64,000 nt of DNA, taken from positions 2,790,001 through 2,854,000 of the forward strand of contig NZ_AP025458.1 of assembly GCF_024347295.1 (NCBI RefSeq), given 5' to 3'. Shown here piece after piece: positions 8,520 through 17,807 of this stretch. The notes under the pieces were generated by a model. That model had not been told where the DNA came from. It was given only the letters and a program-made list of their open reading frames with translations, and ran no database searches. The translations under genes and the position numbers were made by a program. Position 1 is the stretch's first letter; every line of letters begins with the position of its first letter. The DNA is from Vibrio artabrorum (GTDB taxonomy: Bacteria > Pseudomonadota > Gammaproteobacteria > Enterobacterales > Vibrionaceae).

Positions 8520-9290
8520 ATGCGTCATCCTGTAGTTATGGGTAACTGGAAACTAAACGGCAGCAAAGAAATGGTTGTTGAACTACTAAACGGTCTTAAC
8601 GCTGAACTTGAAGGCGTAACAGGCGTAGACGTAGCAGTTGCTCCACCAGCACTTTTTGTTGATCTTGCGGAACGCACACTGACTGAAGCGGGCAGCGCGA
8701 TCATTCTAGGTGCTCAAAACTCTGACCTAAACAACAGCGGTGCTTTCACTGGCGACATGTCTCCAGCTATGCTTAAAGAGTTCGGCGCTTCTCACATCAT
8801 CATCGGTCACTCTGAGCGTCGTGAATACCACAACGAATCAGACGAGTTCGTCGCTAAGAAATTCGCTTTCCTAAAAGAAAACGGTCTTACTCCTGTTCTT
8901 TGTATCGGTGAATCTGAAGCTCAAAACGAAGCAGGCGAAACGGTTGCAGTATGTGCTCGTCAACTTGACGCAGTTATCAACACTCAAGGTGTTGAAGCTC
9001 TTGAAGGCGCTATCATCGCTTATGAACCAATCTGGGCTATCGGTACTGGTAAAGCAGCGACAGCTGAAGATGCACAACGCATCCACGCTCAAATCCGTGC
9101 ACACATCGCAGAGAAATCTGAAGAAGTTGCTAAGAAAGTTGTTATCCAATACGGCGGTTCTGTTAAGCCAGAAAACGCAGCAGCTTACTTCGCACAACCA
9201 GACATCGACGGTGCTCTAGTTGGCGGCGCAGCTCTAGACGCGAAAAGCTTCGCAGCTATCGCTAAAGCAGCGGCTGAAGCAAAAGCTTAA
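8520..9290 (+). CDS. tpiA: Triosephosphate isomerase
   Basis: Interconverts dihydroxyacetone phosphate and glyceraldehyde 3-phosphate in glycolysis and gluconeogenesis. Catalytic residues are visible: Lys11 in GNWKLNGS, His in IIGHSERR at about residue 96, Glu in [12 protein letters not shown] at about 168, and the phosphate loop [10 protein letters not shown] and [10 protein letters not shown]. At 256 residues it has normal length; GGAG precedes the ATG. Codon choice is strongly biased, as expected for a highly expressed gene. It lies convergent to pfkA, as in other vibrios. Confidence 0.98.
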   Translation: MRHPVVMGNWKLNGSKEMVVELLNGLNAELEGVTGVDVAVAPPALFVDLAERTLTEAGSAIILGAQNSDLNNSGAFTGDMSPAMLKEFGASHIIIGHSERREYHNESDEFVAKKFAFLKENGLTPVLCIGESEAQNEAGETVAVCARQLDAVINTQGVEALEGAIIAYEPIWAIGTGKAATAEDAQRIHAQIRAHIAEKSEEVAKKVVIQYGGSVKPENAAAYFAQPDIDGALVGGAALDAKSFAAIAKAAAEAKA

Positions 9291-9317
9291 TGTAAACGTC
9301 ACCGTTTAGATTAGATG

Positions 9318-9347
9318 AAAGGTCAACTTAGGTTGGCCTTTTTTATT
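9318..9347 (+). terminator. Terminator after tpiA
   Basis: AGGTCAAC pairs with GTTGGCCT (one T-G pair) across a short loop and is followed by TTTTTATT. Confidence 0.85.
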
Positions 9348-9382
9348 ACCTGTCATTCCTGAAACCTCAGACGACAGGCACA

Positions 9383-9415
9383 AAAAAACCGCTGAACAAT
9401 CAGCGGTTTTTAAAT
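9383..9415 (-). terminator. Terminator of pfkA
   Basis: AACCGCTGA pairs with TCAGCGGTT across ACAA, with an A7 run on the left that reads as a T7 run on the minus strand. It sits just downstream of the pfkA stop codon. Confidence 0.85.
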
Positions 9416-9441
9416 ACTTTTAAGCAAATGCTAAGCGTGGC

Positions 9442-10404
9442 TTAGAACAACTCTTCTGCAACGCGGAACAGCTCAGAACGGTCTGGGTTCTGCATGTTCT
9501 CGATACAATCGATGATGTCGTGGTGAACCAGTTCTTCTTTCTCGATACCAACACAACGACCACCGTGACCTTCTTGAAGAAGGTGAACAGCGTAGTTACC
9601 CATGCGAGAAGCCAGTACACGGTCAAATGCAGTAGGACGACCACCACGTTGGATGTGACCAAGAACCGTTGCACGCGTTTCACGACCCGTTGCAGATTCG
9701 ATCTCTTTAGCCAGTTCGTTAGCATCCATCATTAGCTCAGTTAGAGCAATGATTGCGTGCTTCTTACCTTTCGCAATACCATCTTGGATATTGTTGATAA
9801 GCTGTTCTTTATCTAGGCCAGTCTCTGGAGTAATGATGTACTCACAACCACCCGCGATTGCTGACATAAGCGTAAGGTCACCACAGTGACGACCCATGAT
9901 TTCAACAATCGAAATACGTTGGTGAGAAGAAGACGTGTCACGTAGACGGTCGATTGAATCAATAACAGTATTAAGCGCTGTTAGGTAACCGATTGTGTAG
10001 TCAGTGCCCGCGATATCGTTATCGATTGTGCCTGGAAGACCGATACATGGGTAACCCATCTCAGTCAGCTTCTTAGCCCCCATGTAAGAACCGTCACCAC
10101 CGATAACAACCAGTGCTTCGATACCGTGCTTCTTAAGGTTCTCGATGCCTTTCTCACGAACGGCAACATCTTTGAACTCAGGGAAACGTGCCGAACCTAA
10201 GAAAGTACCGCCACGGTTGATCACGTCAGATACGCTTGAACGGTCAAGCTTTTCGATACGATCTTCAACAAGGCCTTGGTAGCCATCGTAAATGCCGTAA
10301 ACTTCAATGCCAACGGATAGTGCTGTACGAACTACACCGCGAACTGCTGCGTTCATGCCTGGAGCGTCACCACCACTGGTCAAAACACCGATCTTCTTAA
10401 TCAT
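9442..10404 (-). CDS. pfkA: ATP-dependent 6-phosphofructokinase
   Basis: Commits fructose 6-phosphate to glycolysis; allosteric tetramer in the cytoplasm. The start is ATG at 10404 ([20 protein letters not shown]) with GAGGG about 7 nt upstream; a GTG two codons earlier is less likely. ATP-binding GGDGS lies at 102-106 and TIDND at 126-130, with the catalytic Asp at 128. IMGRHCGDL lies near 168. The 320-residue length equals E. coli PfkA. Confidence 0.97.
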   Translation of the reverse strand: MIKKIGVLTSGGDAPGMNAAVRGVVRTALSVGIEVYGIYDGYQGLVEDRIEKLDRSSVSDVINRGGTFLGSARFPEFKDVAVREKGIENLKKHGIEALVVIGGDGSYMGAKKLTEMGYPCIGLPGTIDNDIAGTDYTIGYLTALNTVIDSIDRLRDTSSSHQRISIVEIMGRHCGDLTLMSAIAGGCEYIITPETGLDKEQLINNIQDGIAKGKKHAIIALTELMMDANELAKEIESATGRETRATVLGHIQRGGRPTAFDRVLASRMGNYAVHLLQEGHGGRCVGIEKEELVHHDIIDCIENMQNPDRSELFRVAEELF

Positions 10405-10716
10405 GCTCACCCTCGATTTTTGGGAATCTATTATTCAATTCTTATTATTGCTGATTGTATATCAACAAGATTTTAAATCTATATTTGTGCGTTATGTTAC
10501 ATTTCCTCAACAGGAATAGCACTCAAATCGCGTAAAATTATGTAACATTTCTACTTCTGTAAGAGTATTACAGTTTTACTCAATAACTTTGTTGATTCAT
10601 ATCAGAATCAACATTAATTGTTATATGGTGTTTTTCTCACCAACGAATGGGGTTTCGTTACTCACTCTAGTTGAAAAGCACCCGACTTGCCATTTACGAA
10701 CACCTTTTGAAAATCA
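10405..10716. promoter_or_regulatory. pfkA upstream region with repeated dyads
   Basis: A 312-nt A/T-rich spacer between two minus-strand genes, so it should hold the pfkA promoter and any end signal of fieF. Visible elements are a near-identical pair TTATGTTACATTT (10492-10504) and TTATGTAACATTT (10538-10550), each centred on an ATGTNACAT dyad, and the inverted repeat CTGTAA-N5-TTACAG (10557-10573). No clear T-tract terminator for fieF was found. Confidence 0.45.
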
Positions 10717-11625
10717 TTACCATGAATGCAATTTCTGCTGTTTCTCTGGTCCAAATACAACCGAATACGGATCTTGATGAATTAATACATCAGCATCCGG
10801 AAAAACTGAAATAAGCTTAGCTTCTACTTCGTCAGAAATACGGTGTGCTTCAATCAAAGGGATATGGTCCTCAAGCTCTAGATGCAATTGAATGAATCGA
10901 ATCGGCCCCGAACGGCGCGTCCGTAATTGATGGACACCCAACACGCCTTCCACCCTCAACGCCGTCTCCTTGATCTGTTTAAGCTCTTCATCAGGTAGTT
11001 TTCTATCTAACAGTGATTGGATCGCTTCCATCGCCATTTGGTAAGCGCTGTAAAGAATGTAGATACCGATACCAATCGCAAACACCGAGTCCGCTTGACC
11101 AATGCCAAACCAGCTCAGTGCTAACGCAAGCATAATCGCCGCATTCATATAAAGGTCTGATTGATAATGAAGTGAGTCGGCTGCGATCGCTTGGCTGCCC
11201 GTTTTTTTCACGACATACTTTTGAAACCGAACCAGACCAAAAGTCATTACAATTGCGAAGACGCTGACGTAGATACCAATTTCAGGAGAATTCAACTCGT
11301 GGGGTCTAAAGAAGCGTTCAATACCATTAAGAATAAGAAAACAAGCGGAGCCAGAAATAAACATGGCTTGTGCTAATGCGGCGAGAGACTCCGCCTTACC
11401 ATGGCCAAAGGTATGTTCTTTATCGGCCGGCTGTAGAGAGTAACGAACGACCACAAGATTAACCACTGAAGCGGCAATATCCAACAATGAGTCAACCACA
11501 GAAGCGAGTAAGCTGACGGAACCGGTCACCCACCAAGCTGCAACCTTCACAACCAATAATATAGAGGCGATGATGGTGGCAGCCCAAGCGGCGAGCGTAA
11601 CTAAACGTGCGTATTCTTGTTTCAT
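10717..11625 (-). CDS. fieF: Cation diffusion facilitator, ferrous-iron efflux pump FieF
   Basis: CDF-family proton antiporter in the inner membrane that exports Fe(II) and Zn(II). Six hydrophobic segments fill about residues 10-200, followed by a cytoplasmic metal-binding domain. The transport-site aspartates are Asp45 and Asp49 in [11 protein letters not shown]; the partner motif HYQSD lies in TM5. [15 protein letters not shown] at about 73-87 is the CDF signature. At 302 residues it matches E. coli FieF. It is followed leftward by pfkA, as in E. coli (fieF-pfkA). Confidence 0.93.
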   Translation of the reverse strand: MKQEYARLVTLAAWAATIIASILLVVKVAAWWVTGSVSLLASVVDSLLDIAASVVNLVVVRYSLQPADKEHTFGHGKAESLAALAQAMFISGSACFLILNGIERFFRPHELNSPEIGIYVSVFAIVMTFGLVRFQKYVVKKTGSQAIAADSLHYQSDLYMNAAIMLALALSWFGIGQADSVFAIGIGIYILYSAYQMAMEAIQSLLDRKLPDEELKQIKETALRVEGVLGVHQLRTRRSGPIRFIQLHLELEDHIPLIEAHRISDEVEAKLISVFPDADVLIHQDPYSVVFGPEKQQKLHSW

Positions 11626-11721
11626 AAACTGACTATAAAGTGACTGATATTACGAAGTATAACTTGCAAATACCCAATTGAATATGACGGCCATGATGTA
11701 ATACATTCATTTTTCAGGATC

Positions 11722-11751
11722 AAAAAAAGCAGCACACGGCCGCTTATTTTT
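11722..11751 (-). terminator. Possible terminator of the CpxP/Spy-type gene
   Basis: On the minus strand AGCGGC pairs with GCTGCT across a short loop and is followed by TTTTTTG. The stem is only six pairs with one G-T. Confidence 0.45.
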
Positions 11752-11786
11752 GAGACTGTCATTCAGTCAGTTTTGTATCGCATGAA

Positions 11787-12305
11787 TTATTTCTTTTTGT
11801 TCATGCGCTTTTCCATTTTATCAGTACACTGAGTCATGCGTTCTTGTTGGATTTCTTTCAGTTGCGTTTTTTGCTCAGCGGTTAGTACGCTCATCATTTG
11901 ATGTTGCTTCTTAAGCATGGCGACGCGACGCTCAGTTTGCTTTTTAACCATTTGGCTTGCAAGGTCGTTTGCTGCAGCCTCATCAAAGTTGTCGGCCAAA
12001 ACCAATGCTTGAACTTTTTCATGGTGAGCTTTCATTTGCGCCATTTTTCCAGCTCTGTTTTCACCGCGCTGTGCTTTCATCTCGGCACGATTAGCCTCAC
12101 GCATCTCTTTTAACTGGTCTTTTTGAGCATCAGTCAAGTCTAGTTGGCGCATCATTTTCTTATCGAAATCACCACACTTACTGTGCATACCATGCATACC
12201 TTTATGGTCACCTTTATCGCCACCGCCGTATGCATACGCACTTGCTGTGCCTAACATCAGTGGAAGTGCCGCAGCGACTAGTACAAGTTTCTTCGTCATT
12301 TTCAT
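11787..12305 (-). CDS. cpxP: CpxP/Spy-family periplasmic stress protein
   Basis: Predicted periplasmic chaperone and adaptor of 172 residues. An N-terminal signal peptide (about residues 1-25, ending near TASAYA) is followed by a His/Gly/Asp-rich stretch and a helical domain with two LTxxQ-type repeats, LDLTDAQKDQLKEM at about 55-68 and VLTAEQKTQLKEI at about 140-152, the signature of CpxP and Spy. The C-terminus is very basic (MEKRMNKKK). It is divergent from cpxRA and has CpxR boxes upstream, the E. coli cpxP-cpxRA layout, which favours CpxP over Spy. ATG at 12299 is an alternative start. Confidence 0.8.
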   Translation of the reverse strand: MKMTKKLVLVAAALPLMLGTASAYAYGGGDKGDHKGMHGMHSKCGDFDKKMMRQLDLTDAQKDQLKEMREANRAEMKAQRGENRAGKMAQMKAHHEKVQALVLADNFDEAAANDLASQMVKKQTERRVAMLKKQHQMMSVLTAEQKTQLKEIQQERMTQCTDKMEKRMNKKK

Positions 12306-12383
12306 AATCTTTGCCTCAATTCAGTATAATCATTCATGTGTTGCGTTTTTCTCAGCGCGTAGATATAGATTAGTCTTTCTCTC

Positions 12384-12419
12384 GTAAAGTGACGTTTAGA
12401 AAGCGTAAAGAATCGTAAA
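12384..12419. promoter_or_regulatory. Tandem CpxR boxes between cpxP and cpxRA
   Basis: GTAAA-N5-GTTTA at 12384-12398 and GTAAA-N5-GTAAA at 12405-12419. The second is a perfect match to the known CpxR consensus GTAAA-N5-GTAAA. They lie 65-100 nt before cpxR and 80-120 nt before the divergent cpxP gene, placed to activate both. Confidence 0.8.
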
Positions 12420-12483
12420 GAGTACAAGCTGACGAATAATTAGCAGTATTATTAACACGTAAATAACCGATTAAGGCTTCCCT

Positions 12484-13173
12484 ATGGCAAACATTCTTCT
12501 GATTGATGACGACACAGAATTAACCAGCTTACTTAACGATATTCTGAGCTTTGAGGGCTTCACTGTTTTTGAAGCTAATGACGGCTATGCCGGACTCGAA
12601 GCCATTAATAATAAGATTGATCTGATTCTGTTGGATGTGATGATGCCGCGCCTCAATGGCATGGAGACACTAAAGAAACTGAGAGAAAACTGGGAAACGC
12701 CAGTGCTGATGCTGACCGCAAAAGGCGAAGAGATCGACCGTGTCATAGGGCTTGAGTTAGGTGCAGATGATTACTTACCAAAACCGTTCAGCGACCGTGA
12801 ACTGCTCGCGCGCATTCGAGCTATCTTGCGCAGAACGCAGAACAACGCGACACCTAAATCGAACAACGACACCATCCAATACCAAGACATCGAGGTCTTT
12901 CCGGGGAAACAAGAGGCTTACTGTAACGGTCAAATCATTGATCTCACCACGACTGAATTTGCCTTGCTGAGCCACCTAATCCAAAACCCGGGGCAAGTGA
13001 TCACGAAAGAGGTATTAAGCTTAGATGTGTTAGGTAAACGACTGGCGGCATTTGACCGCGCGATTGATATGCATATCTCTAATCTGAGAAAAAAAATTCC
13101 AGCACGAAGTGACGGTAAATCTCGTATCAAAACCTTACGTGGCCGCGGCTATTTATTGGTGGAGGAGGATTAA
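12484..13173 (+). CDS. cpxR: Envelope-stress response regulator CpxR
   Basis: OmpR/PhoB-type response regulator of 229 residues. The receiver domain has the acidic pair in LIDDDTEL, phospho-acceptor Asp51 in LLDVMMPRLNG and Lys in LPKPF near residue 102. The C-terminal winged helix (about 135-228) ends with LRKKI and TLRGRGYLL, typical of the family. It controls periplasmic folding and envelope genes with CpxA. Its stop overlaps the cpxA start (TAATG), implying translational coupling. Autoregulation is suggested by the CpxR boxes upstream. Confidence 0.96.
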   Translation: MANILLIDDDTELTSLLNDILSFEGFTVFEANDGYAGLEAINNKIDLILLDVMMPRLNGMETLKKLRENWETPVLMLTAKGEEIDRVIGLELGADDYLPKPFSDRELLARIRAILRRTQNNATPKSNNDTIQYQDIEVFPGKQEAYCNGQIIDLTTTEFALLSHLIQNPGQVITKEVLSLDVLGKRLAAFDRAIDMHISNLRKKIPARSDGKSRIKTLRGRGYLLVEED

Positions 13174-14552
13174 TGCGTATCCCCAAAATCACCAGCTTAT
13201 ATGGACGTATCTTTGCCATCTTTTGGTTCACCATGTTACTGGTGCTTATATCGGTACTGTCATTGCCACATTTAGACCCAAGAGTCGCTCGCAGTGTCCC
13301 TACCGATCATCTCAATAAATTAGAACGCATCGCTAAGGGTGCAGAAAATCGCTACGCAAGGGAGCCAAACTTGGGCAAGATTATCTTCCAGCTCGAAATG
13401 CATCAGAACCACAAAGACTCTCGCCCACGTATCTACTTAACGGACCGAGAAGGTAATGTTCTGACCTCGAAAAGACAGTCTGACTACAAGCAAAAAGCGA
13501 TTCGTAACTTTGTTACCTTGATAGATAATCCAGAGGAACCAAAACAAAAGCTGTACGGACACTACATGATCGCGGGGCCTGTTCCAATCACACTCGCCGG
13601 TGAAGAGCTACTAATGTATGCTGGAATAAAGTGGAATCAGCCCCCACCGTTTTTACTGAGGCTGTTTGATAAACCGTTACAACTATTACTTGCCGTGATG
13701 CTGGCGAGCACCCCACTATTACTTTGGTTAGCTTGGGCACTAAGCCAACCCGCACGACGGTTAGAACTCGCAGCACAACGCGTTGCGAAAGGTCAGTTTG
13801 AAGTCGATCCTCTACTGGAAAAAGGCACTTCAGAGTTCAGACAAGCCGGTGAGAGTTTTAACCAAATGGTCGAAGCCGTGAATCAGATGATGTCAGGGCA
13901 GCAACGTTTACTGTCTGATATATCCCATGAATTACGCTCTCCATTAACTCGACTACGCATGGCCAATGCACTAGCAATACGTAAGCAAGGCGACAGTCAA
14001 GAACTCGAACGTATCGATACTGAAGCACAACGTTTAGAGCAGATGATCAGTGAGCTTTTAACTTTATCTCGTATGCAAGTCGATAGTCATATCACTCGAG
14101 AAGTGCAACCCTTGTCGAGCTTATGGGAAGAGATCTTAAAAGACGCAGAGTTTGAAGCAGAACAAATGGGTAAGCAGCTAGTCTTCTCAGACATCCCAGA
14201 TCGCTCTATTTCAGGCAACCCAAAGTTGTTAATGAGTGCGCTAGACAATATTACTCGCAATGCCATCTACTACGGTAAAGACCACGTGGATGTGCAATTC
14301 AGTGTTCAACAAGACCAGTTGACGATTTGTGTCAATGATAATGGGGATGGTGTGTCAGAGGATGAACTGGACTCTATCTTTAGACCTTTCTACCGTGTAT
14401 CTACCGCTCGTGATCGTAACTCAGGCGGCACTGGGCTTGGCCTAACCATTACAGAAAGTGCGATTCGCCAACACAGCGGAACCATCGCGGCAAGCCATAG
14501 CCAGCTCGGTGGGTTACAGCTAAAGATCTGTCTACCGATCTTACCCGTGTAA
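13173..14552 (+). CDS. cpxA: Envelope-stress sensor histidine kinase CpxA
   Basis: Inner-membrane sensor kinase/phosphatase for CpxR, 459 residues. TM1 (about 10-29) and TM2 (about 167-188) bracket a periplasmic sensor domain that is restrained by CpxP in E. coli. A HAMP linker follows. The phospho-acceptor is His252 in SDISHELRSPLTRLRMA; ATP-binding boxes include NAIYYG, NDNGDGV and GGTGLGLTI. The start codon overlaps the cpxR stop by one base. Confidence 0.96.
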   Translation: MRIPKITSLYGRIFAIFWFTMLLVLISVLSLPHLDPRVARSVPTDHLNKLERIAKGAENRYAREPNLGKIIFQLEMHQNHKDSRPRIYLTDREGNVLTSKRQSDYKQKAIRNFVTLIDNPEEPKQKLYGHYMIAGPVPITLAGEELLMYAGIKWNQPPPFLLRLFDKPLQLLLAVMLASTPLLLWLAWALSQPARRLELAAQRVAKGQFEVDPLLEKGTSEFRQAGESFNQMVEAVNQMMSGQQRLLSDISHELRSPLTRLRMANALAIRKQGDSQELERIDTEAQRLEQMISELLTLSRMQVDSHITREVQPLSSLWEEILKDAEFEAEQMGKQLVFSDIPDRSISGNPKLLMSALDNITRNAIYYGKDHVDVQFSVQQDQLTICVNDNGDGVSEDELDSIFRPFYRVSTARDRNSGGTGLGLTITESAIRQHSGTIAASHSQLGGLQLKICLPILPV

Positions 14553-14722
14553 TAACCCGATATGACTTCCCAAAATAGAGAGTGTGGTCATTGTCCAAGT
14601 TAAGGCCAGTCATCAATGGTCAATGAAGACCTCATTCTCACTGAACCGCGAGGTGGTAAACTGTACTCACTCAGCTTGCCACCGTATACTCAGACTATCT
14701 TTGATTATTCTTGTGAAACAAC

Positions 14723-15202
14723 ATGTTTGATATCGCTCTATACGAACCAGAAATTGCGCCCAATACGGGTAACATCATCCGCCTATCGGCTAATTGTGGC
14801 GCGAACCTACACCTAATTGAGCCACTTGGTTTTGATTTTGAAGAGAAGAAAGTACGTCGTGCTGGTTTGGATTACCATGACCTTGCGCGAGTGCAACGCC
14901 ACAAGAATCTAGACGCCTTCCTTGAGTACCTAGAGAATGAGCGTGAAGGTGACTTCCGCATCTTTGCTTGCACCACGAAAACGACAGGCCACCACGTTGA
15001 TGCGACATTCCAGCCCGGCGATGTACTGATGTTTGGCCCTGAAACACGCGGCTTGCCTGCAGAGTTCATCGAAAGTATGCCAATGGAACAACGCATTCGT
15101 ATTCCAATGATGCCAGATGCGCGTAGCCTAAATCTGTCTAACGCCGTTGCCATCATCGCGTTCGAAGCGTGGCGACAAATGGGCTTTGAAGGCGCGGTAT
15201 AA
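14723..15202 (+). CDS. trmL: tRNA (cytidine(34)-2'-O)-methyltransferase TrmL
   Basis: SPOUT-class enzyme that 2'-O-methylates the wobble base of tRNA-Leu (CAA and UAA anticodons) using SAM. The trefoil-knot motifs are visible: [16 protein letters not shown] near the N-terminus, FGPETRGLP at about residue 103 and [18 protein letters not shown] at about 123-140. At 159 residues it matches E. coli TrmL (YibK). It follows cpxA after 170 nt with no visible terminator between them. Confidence 0.95.
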   Translation: MFDIALYEPEIAPNTGNIIRLSANCGANLHLIEPLGFDFEEKKVRRAGLDYHDLARVQRHKNLDAFLEYLENEREGDFRIFACTTKTTGHHVDATFQPGDVLMFGPETRGLPAEFIESMPMEQRIRIPMMPDARSLNLSNAVAIIAFEAWRQMGFEGAV

Positions 15203-15277
15203 CCGAAAGCTCACTCGCTTCCATATCGGCACCCGCTGGCCATATCCAGCAAACGCAATAAATGGTCAGCAAACGCA

Positions 15278-15345
15278 ATCAAAAAAGACGCTTCCCCTTA
15301 TCACAATCTGGCGAAGGATAAAGGTAAGCGCCTTTTCTGTTTTTC
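15278..15345. terminator. Possible extended hairpin terminator between trmL and fxsA
   Basis: AAAAGACGCTT and AAGCGCCTTTT form an imperfect stem with a long loop, and a T-rich tail follows on the plus strand. It lies between two convergent genes. The loop is long, so confidence is low. Confidence 0.4.
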
Positions 15346-15367
15346 TCTATATTAAAGAGAGATGCAA

Positions 15368-15892
15368 TTAATTTAAGCGGTTGCGATCATTGTCGTCGTC
15401 TTTCTTCTCAAACTCACCCTCAAAGGTGTTGCCATTGTTTGATTGGTCAGATGGGTCGCGATTAAATGGGTCTTGTCCAAATGGACTTTGACCAAATCCA
15501 CCTTGACCTCCGGTATGGAAGCCGCCAGACATATTTTTAACCACCATTTTTTCCATCATTTTCTTCGCGAGCATCGCTCTTGGTGCTGGTAGTAATACCA
15601 ACATCCCCATAGCGTCCGTCATAAACCCCGGAGTCAGCAGCAATACACCGGCAACCGCAAGCATCACACCTTCAATAATCTGCTGCGCTGGCATTTCACC
15701 TTGTTGTAGTCGACCTTGCACAGACATTAGTGTCTGAATACCTTGGCTACGCACAAGCGACGCACCCACAAAAGCCGTCACCAATACTAACGCAATCGTT
15801 GGCCACAATCCTAAGAAGCCACCAACTTGAATAAATAGCCCAATCTCAATGATGGGTACGAAGATAAAGAGTAATAATAAGATAGGAAACAC
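15368..15892 (-). CDS. fxsA: FxsA-family membrane protein
   Basis: Cytoplasmic-membrane protein whose E. coli homologue, when overproduced, relieves exclusion of phage T7 by F plasmid; the normal role is unknown. It opens MFPILLLLFIFVPIIEIGLF and has further hydrophobic segments at about 25-45 and 75-100, with the conserved LLLTPGFMTDAMG. The C-terminal 50 residues are cytoplasmic, Gly/Asn/Asp-rich and low complexity. It lies next to aspA, as in E. coli (fxsA-aspA). Confidence 0.92.
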   Translation of the reverse strand: MFPILLLLFIFVPIIEIGLFIQVGGFLGLWPTIALVLVTAFVGASLVRSQGIQTLMSVQGRLQQGEMPAQQIIEGVMLAVAGVLLLTPGFMTDAMGMLVLLPAPRAMLAKKMMEKMVVKNMSGGFHTGGQGGFGQSPFGQDPFNRDPSDQSNNGNTFEGEFEKKDDDNDRNRLN

Positions 15893-16176
15893 ACGCCCTC
15901 CTTTGTTGCATCCAGTGTACGCTTAAAGCCCTCATAATCTCAAATTTATCCTGTAAATAGACGTATTTATTGACCCGGAATAAGTTTGTTAAATATTGAC
16001 GAAACAAAAACCAAAAAGGTGATCAAGTTACTTTTTTTATACGCTAAGTACAGTATTATGTGCCACATAAGTCAGGACGGATTTATCAGCCCAATATTCT
16101 AGCGAACGGAGTATTTGCACACAGAATAGGCTAATAACTTACTAAATACTCAGAATAATTCTCTAAGGATCCTGTT

Positions 16177-17628
16177 ATGGCTACTCTATCAGAAGCTCAC
16201 ATTGATGCTCCACAAGCCACTCGTCTCGAAGAAGATCTTTTAGGTCAACGTCATGTTCCCGCTGATGCTTATTACGGCATCCACACTCTACGCGCAGTTG
16301 AAAACTTCAATATCTCAAATGTAACGATTTCAGACGTGCCTGAATTCGTTCGCGGCATGGTGATGACTAAGAAAGCGGCGGCTTTAGCAAACAAAGAGTT
16401 AGGTGTCATTCCAAGCGACGTGGCTAAATACATCATCGAAGCTTGTGACCTCATTCTAGACACAGGTAAGTGCATGGATCAGTTCCCATCGGACGTATTC
16501 CAAGGTGGTGCAGGTACTTCTGTAAACATGAACGCGAACGAAGTTGTTGCGAACGTGGCACTTGAACTTATGGGCAAAGAAAAAGGCCAATACGAGTTCA
16601 TCAACCCGAACGACCACGTAAACCGCAGCCAATCTACAAACTGTGCTTACCCAACGGGTTTCCGTATCTCGGTTTACAACAGTGTTCGTAAACTGATTGA
16701 CTCTATCGAATATCTAAAAGGAGCATTCGAACTTAAGAGCCAAGAATTCAACACGATTTTGAAGATGGGTCGTACTCAACTTCAAGACGCAGTTCCAATG
16801 ACGGTAGGCCAAGAGTTCCACGCTTGGGCGGTAACCATCAATGAAGAAATCAAAAACCTAGAATATACGTCAAAACTACTGCTTGAAGTAAACCTAGGCG
16901 CAACAGCTATCGGTACCGGTCTGAACGCAGCTCCGGGTTACCAAGGCCTAGCCGTTAAACACCTCGCAGAAGTAACCGGCCTAGAGTGTGTTGCAGCTGA
17001 AGATTTAATCGAAGCAACCTCTGACTGTGGCGCATACGTAATGACGCACGGTGCACTTAAACGTCTAGCGGTTAAACTGTCTAAAATCTGTAACGACTTA
17101 CGCCTGCTTTCTTCTGGCCCACGCGCCGGCCTGAACGAGCTAAACCTACCGGAACTGCAAGCGGGTTCTTCAATCATGCCTGCTAAAGTAAACCCAGTAG
17201 TGCCAGAAGTCGTAAACCAAGTTTGCTTCAAAGTTCTAGGCAACGACAACACGGTTTCTTTCGCTGCAGAAGGCGGTCAACTGCAACTGAACGTAATGGA
17301 ACCCGTTATTGCACAAAGCATGTTTGAGTCTCTAGACATCCTGACCAACGCTTGTGTGAACTTGCGCGACAAGTGTGTAGACGGCATTACGGTGAACAAA
17401 GAAGTATGTGAAGCACACGTATTTAACTCTATCGGAATCGTCACTTACCTCAATCCATACATTGGTCATCACGAAGGTGACATTGTTGGTAAGATCTGTG
17501 CAGAAACAGGTAAGAGTGTACGTGATGTGGTTCTAGAACGCGGTTTATTAACCGAAGAAGAGCTTGATGACATTTTCTCTGTTGAAAACTTGATGCACCC
17601 TCAATATAAAGCAAAACGCTACGAGTAA
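16177..17628 (+). CDS. aspA: Aspartate ammonia-lyase
   Basis: Converts L-aspartate to fumarate and ammonia, supplying fumarate for anaerobic respiration. It is a fumarase/aspartase superfamily protein of 483 residues. The signature flexible loop [15 protein letters not shown] lies at about 328-342 and holds the catalytic Ser; other superfamily segments are [17 protein letters not shown] at about 107-123, [11 protein letters not shown] and [16 protein letters not shown] precedes the ATG. It pairs with dcuA downstream, as in E. coli, allowing aspartate import with fumarate/succinate exchange. Confidence 0.97.
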   Translation: MATLSEAHIDAPQATRLEEDLLGQRHVPADAYYGIHTLRAVENFNISNVTISDVPEFVRGMVMTKKAAALANKELGVIPSDVAKYIIEACDLILDTGKCMDQFPSDVFQGGAGTSVNMNANEVVANVALELMGKEKGQYEFINPNDHVNRSQSTNCAYPTGFRISVYNSVRKLIDSIEYLKGAFELKSQEFNTILKMGRTQLQDAVPMTVGQEFHAWAVTINEEIKNLEYTSKLLLEVNLGATAIGTGLNAAPGYQGLAVKHLAEVTGLECVAAEDLIEATSDCGAYVMTHGALKRLAVKLSKICNDLRLLSSGPRAGLNELNLPELQAGSSIMPAKVNPVVPEVVNQVCFKVLGNDNTVSFAAEGGQLQLNVMEPVIAQSMFESLDILTNACVNLRDKCVDGITVNKEVCEAHVFNSIGIVTYLNPYIGHHEGDIVGKICAETGKSVRDVVLERGLLTEEELDDIFSVENLMHPQYKAKRYE

Positions 17629-17638
17629 GTCTGTCGAC

Positions 17639-17664
17639 AGGGCTCCAAACGGAGCCCTTTTTTA
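17639..17664 (+). terminator. Terminator after aspA
   Basis: GGGCTCC pairs with GGAGCCC across AAAC and is followed by TTTTTTAG. Confidence 0.9.
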
Positions 17665-17807
17665 GACAACGACACAATTAACACCATTGTCCTTATGCGC
17701 TTCACTTAGCCGCCCTTTTGCTCCATTCAATCTGAACAATCGAACTATTATGTCAATATTCCATCGACGAATCTTCACATAATAAAATCTAAAATGAGGT
17801 ATTACTT

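Noticed and set aside
16006..16035. FNR site upstream of aspA
   Set aside because: GTGATCAAG gives only one half-site; the opposite half is not recognisable.
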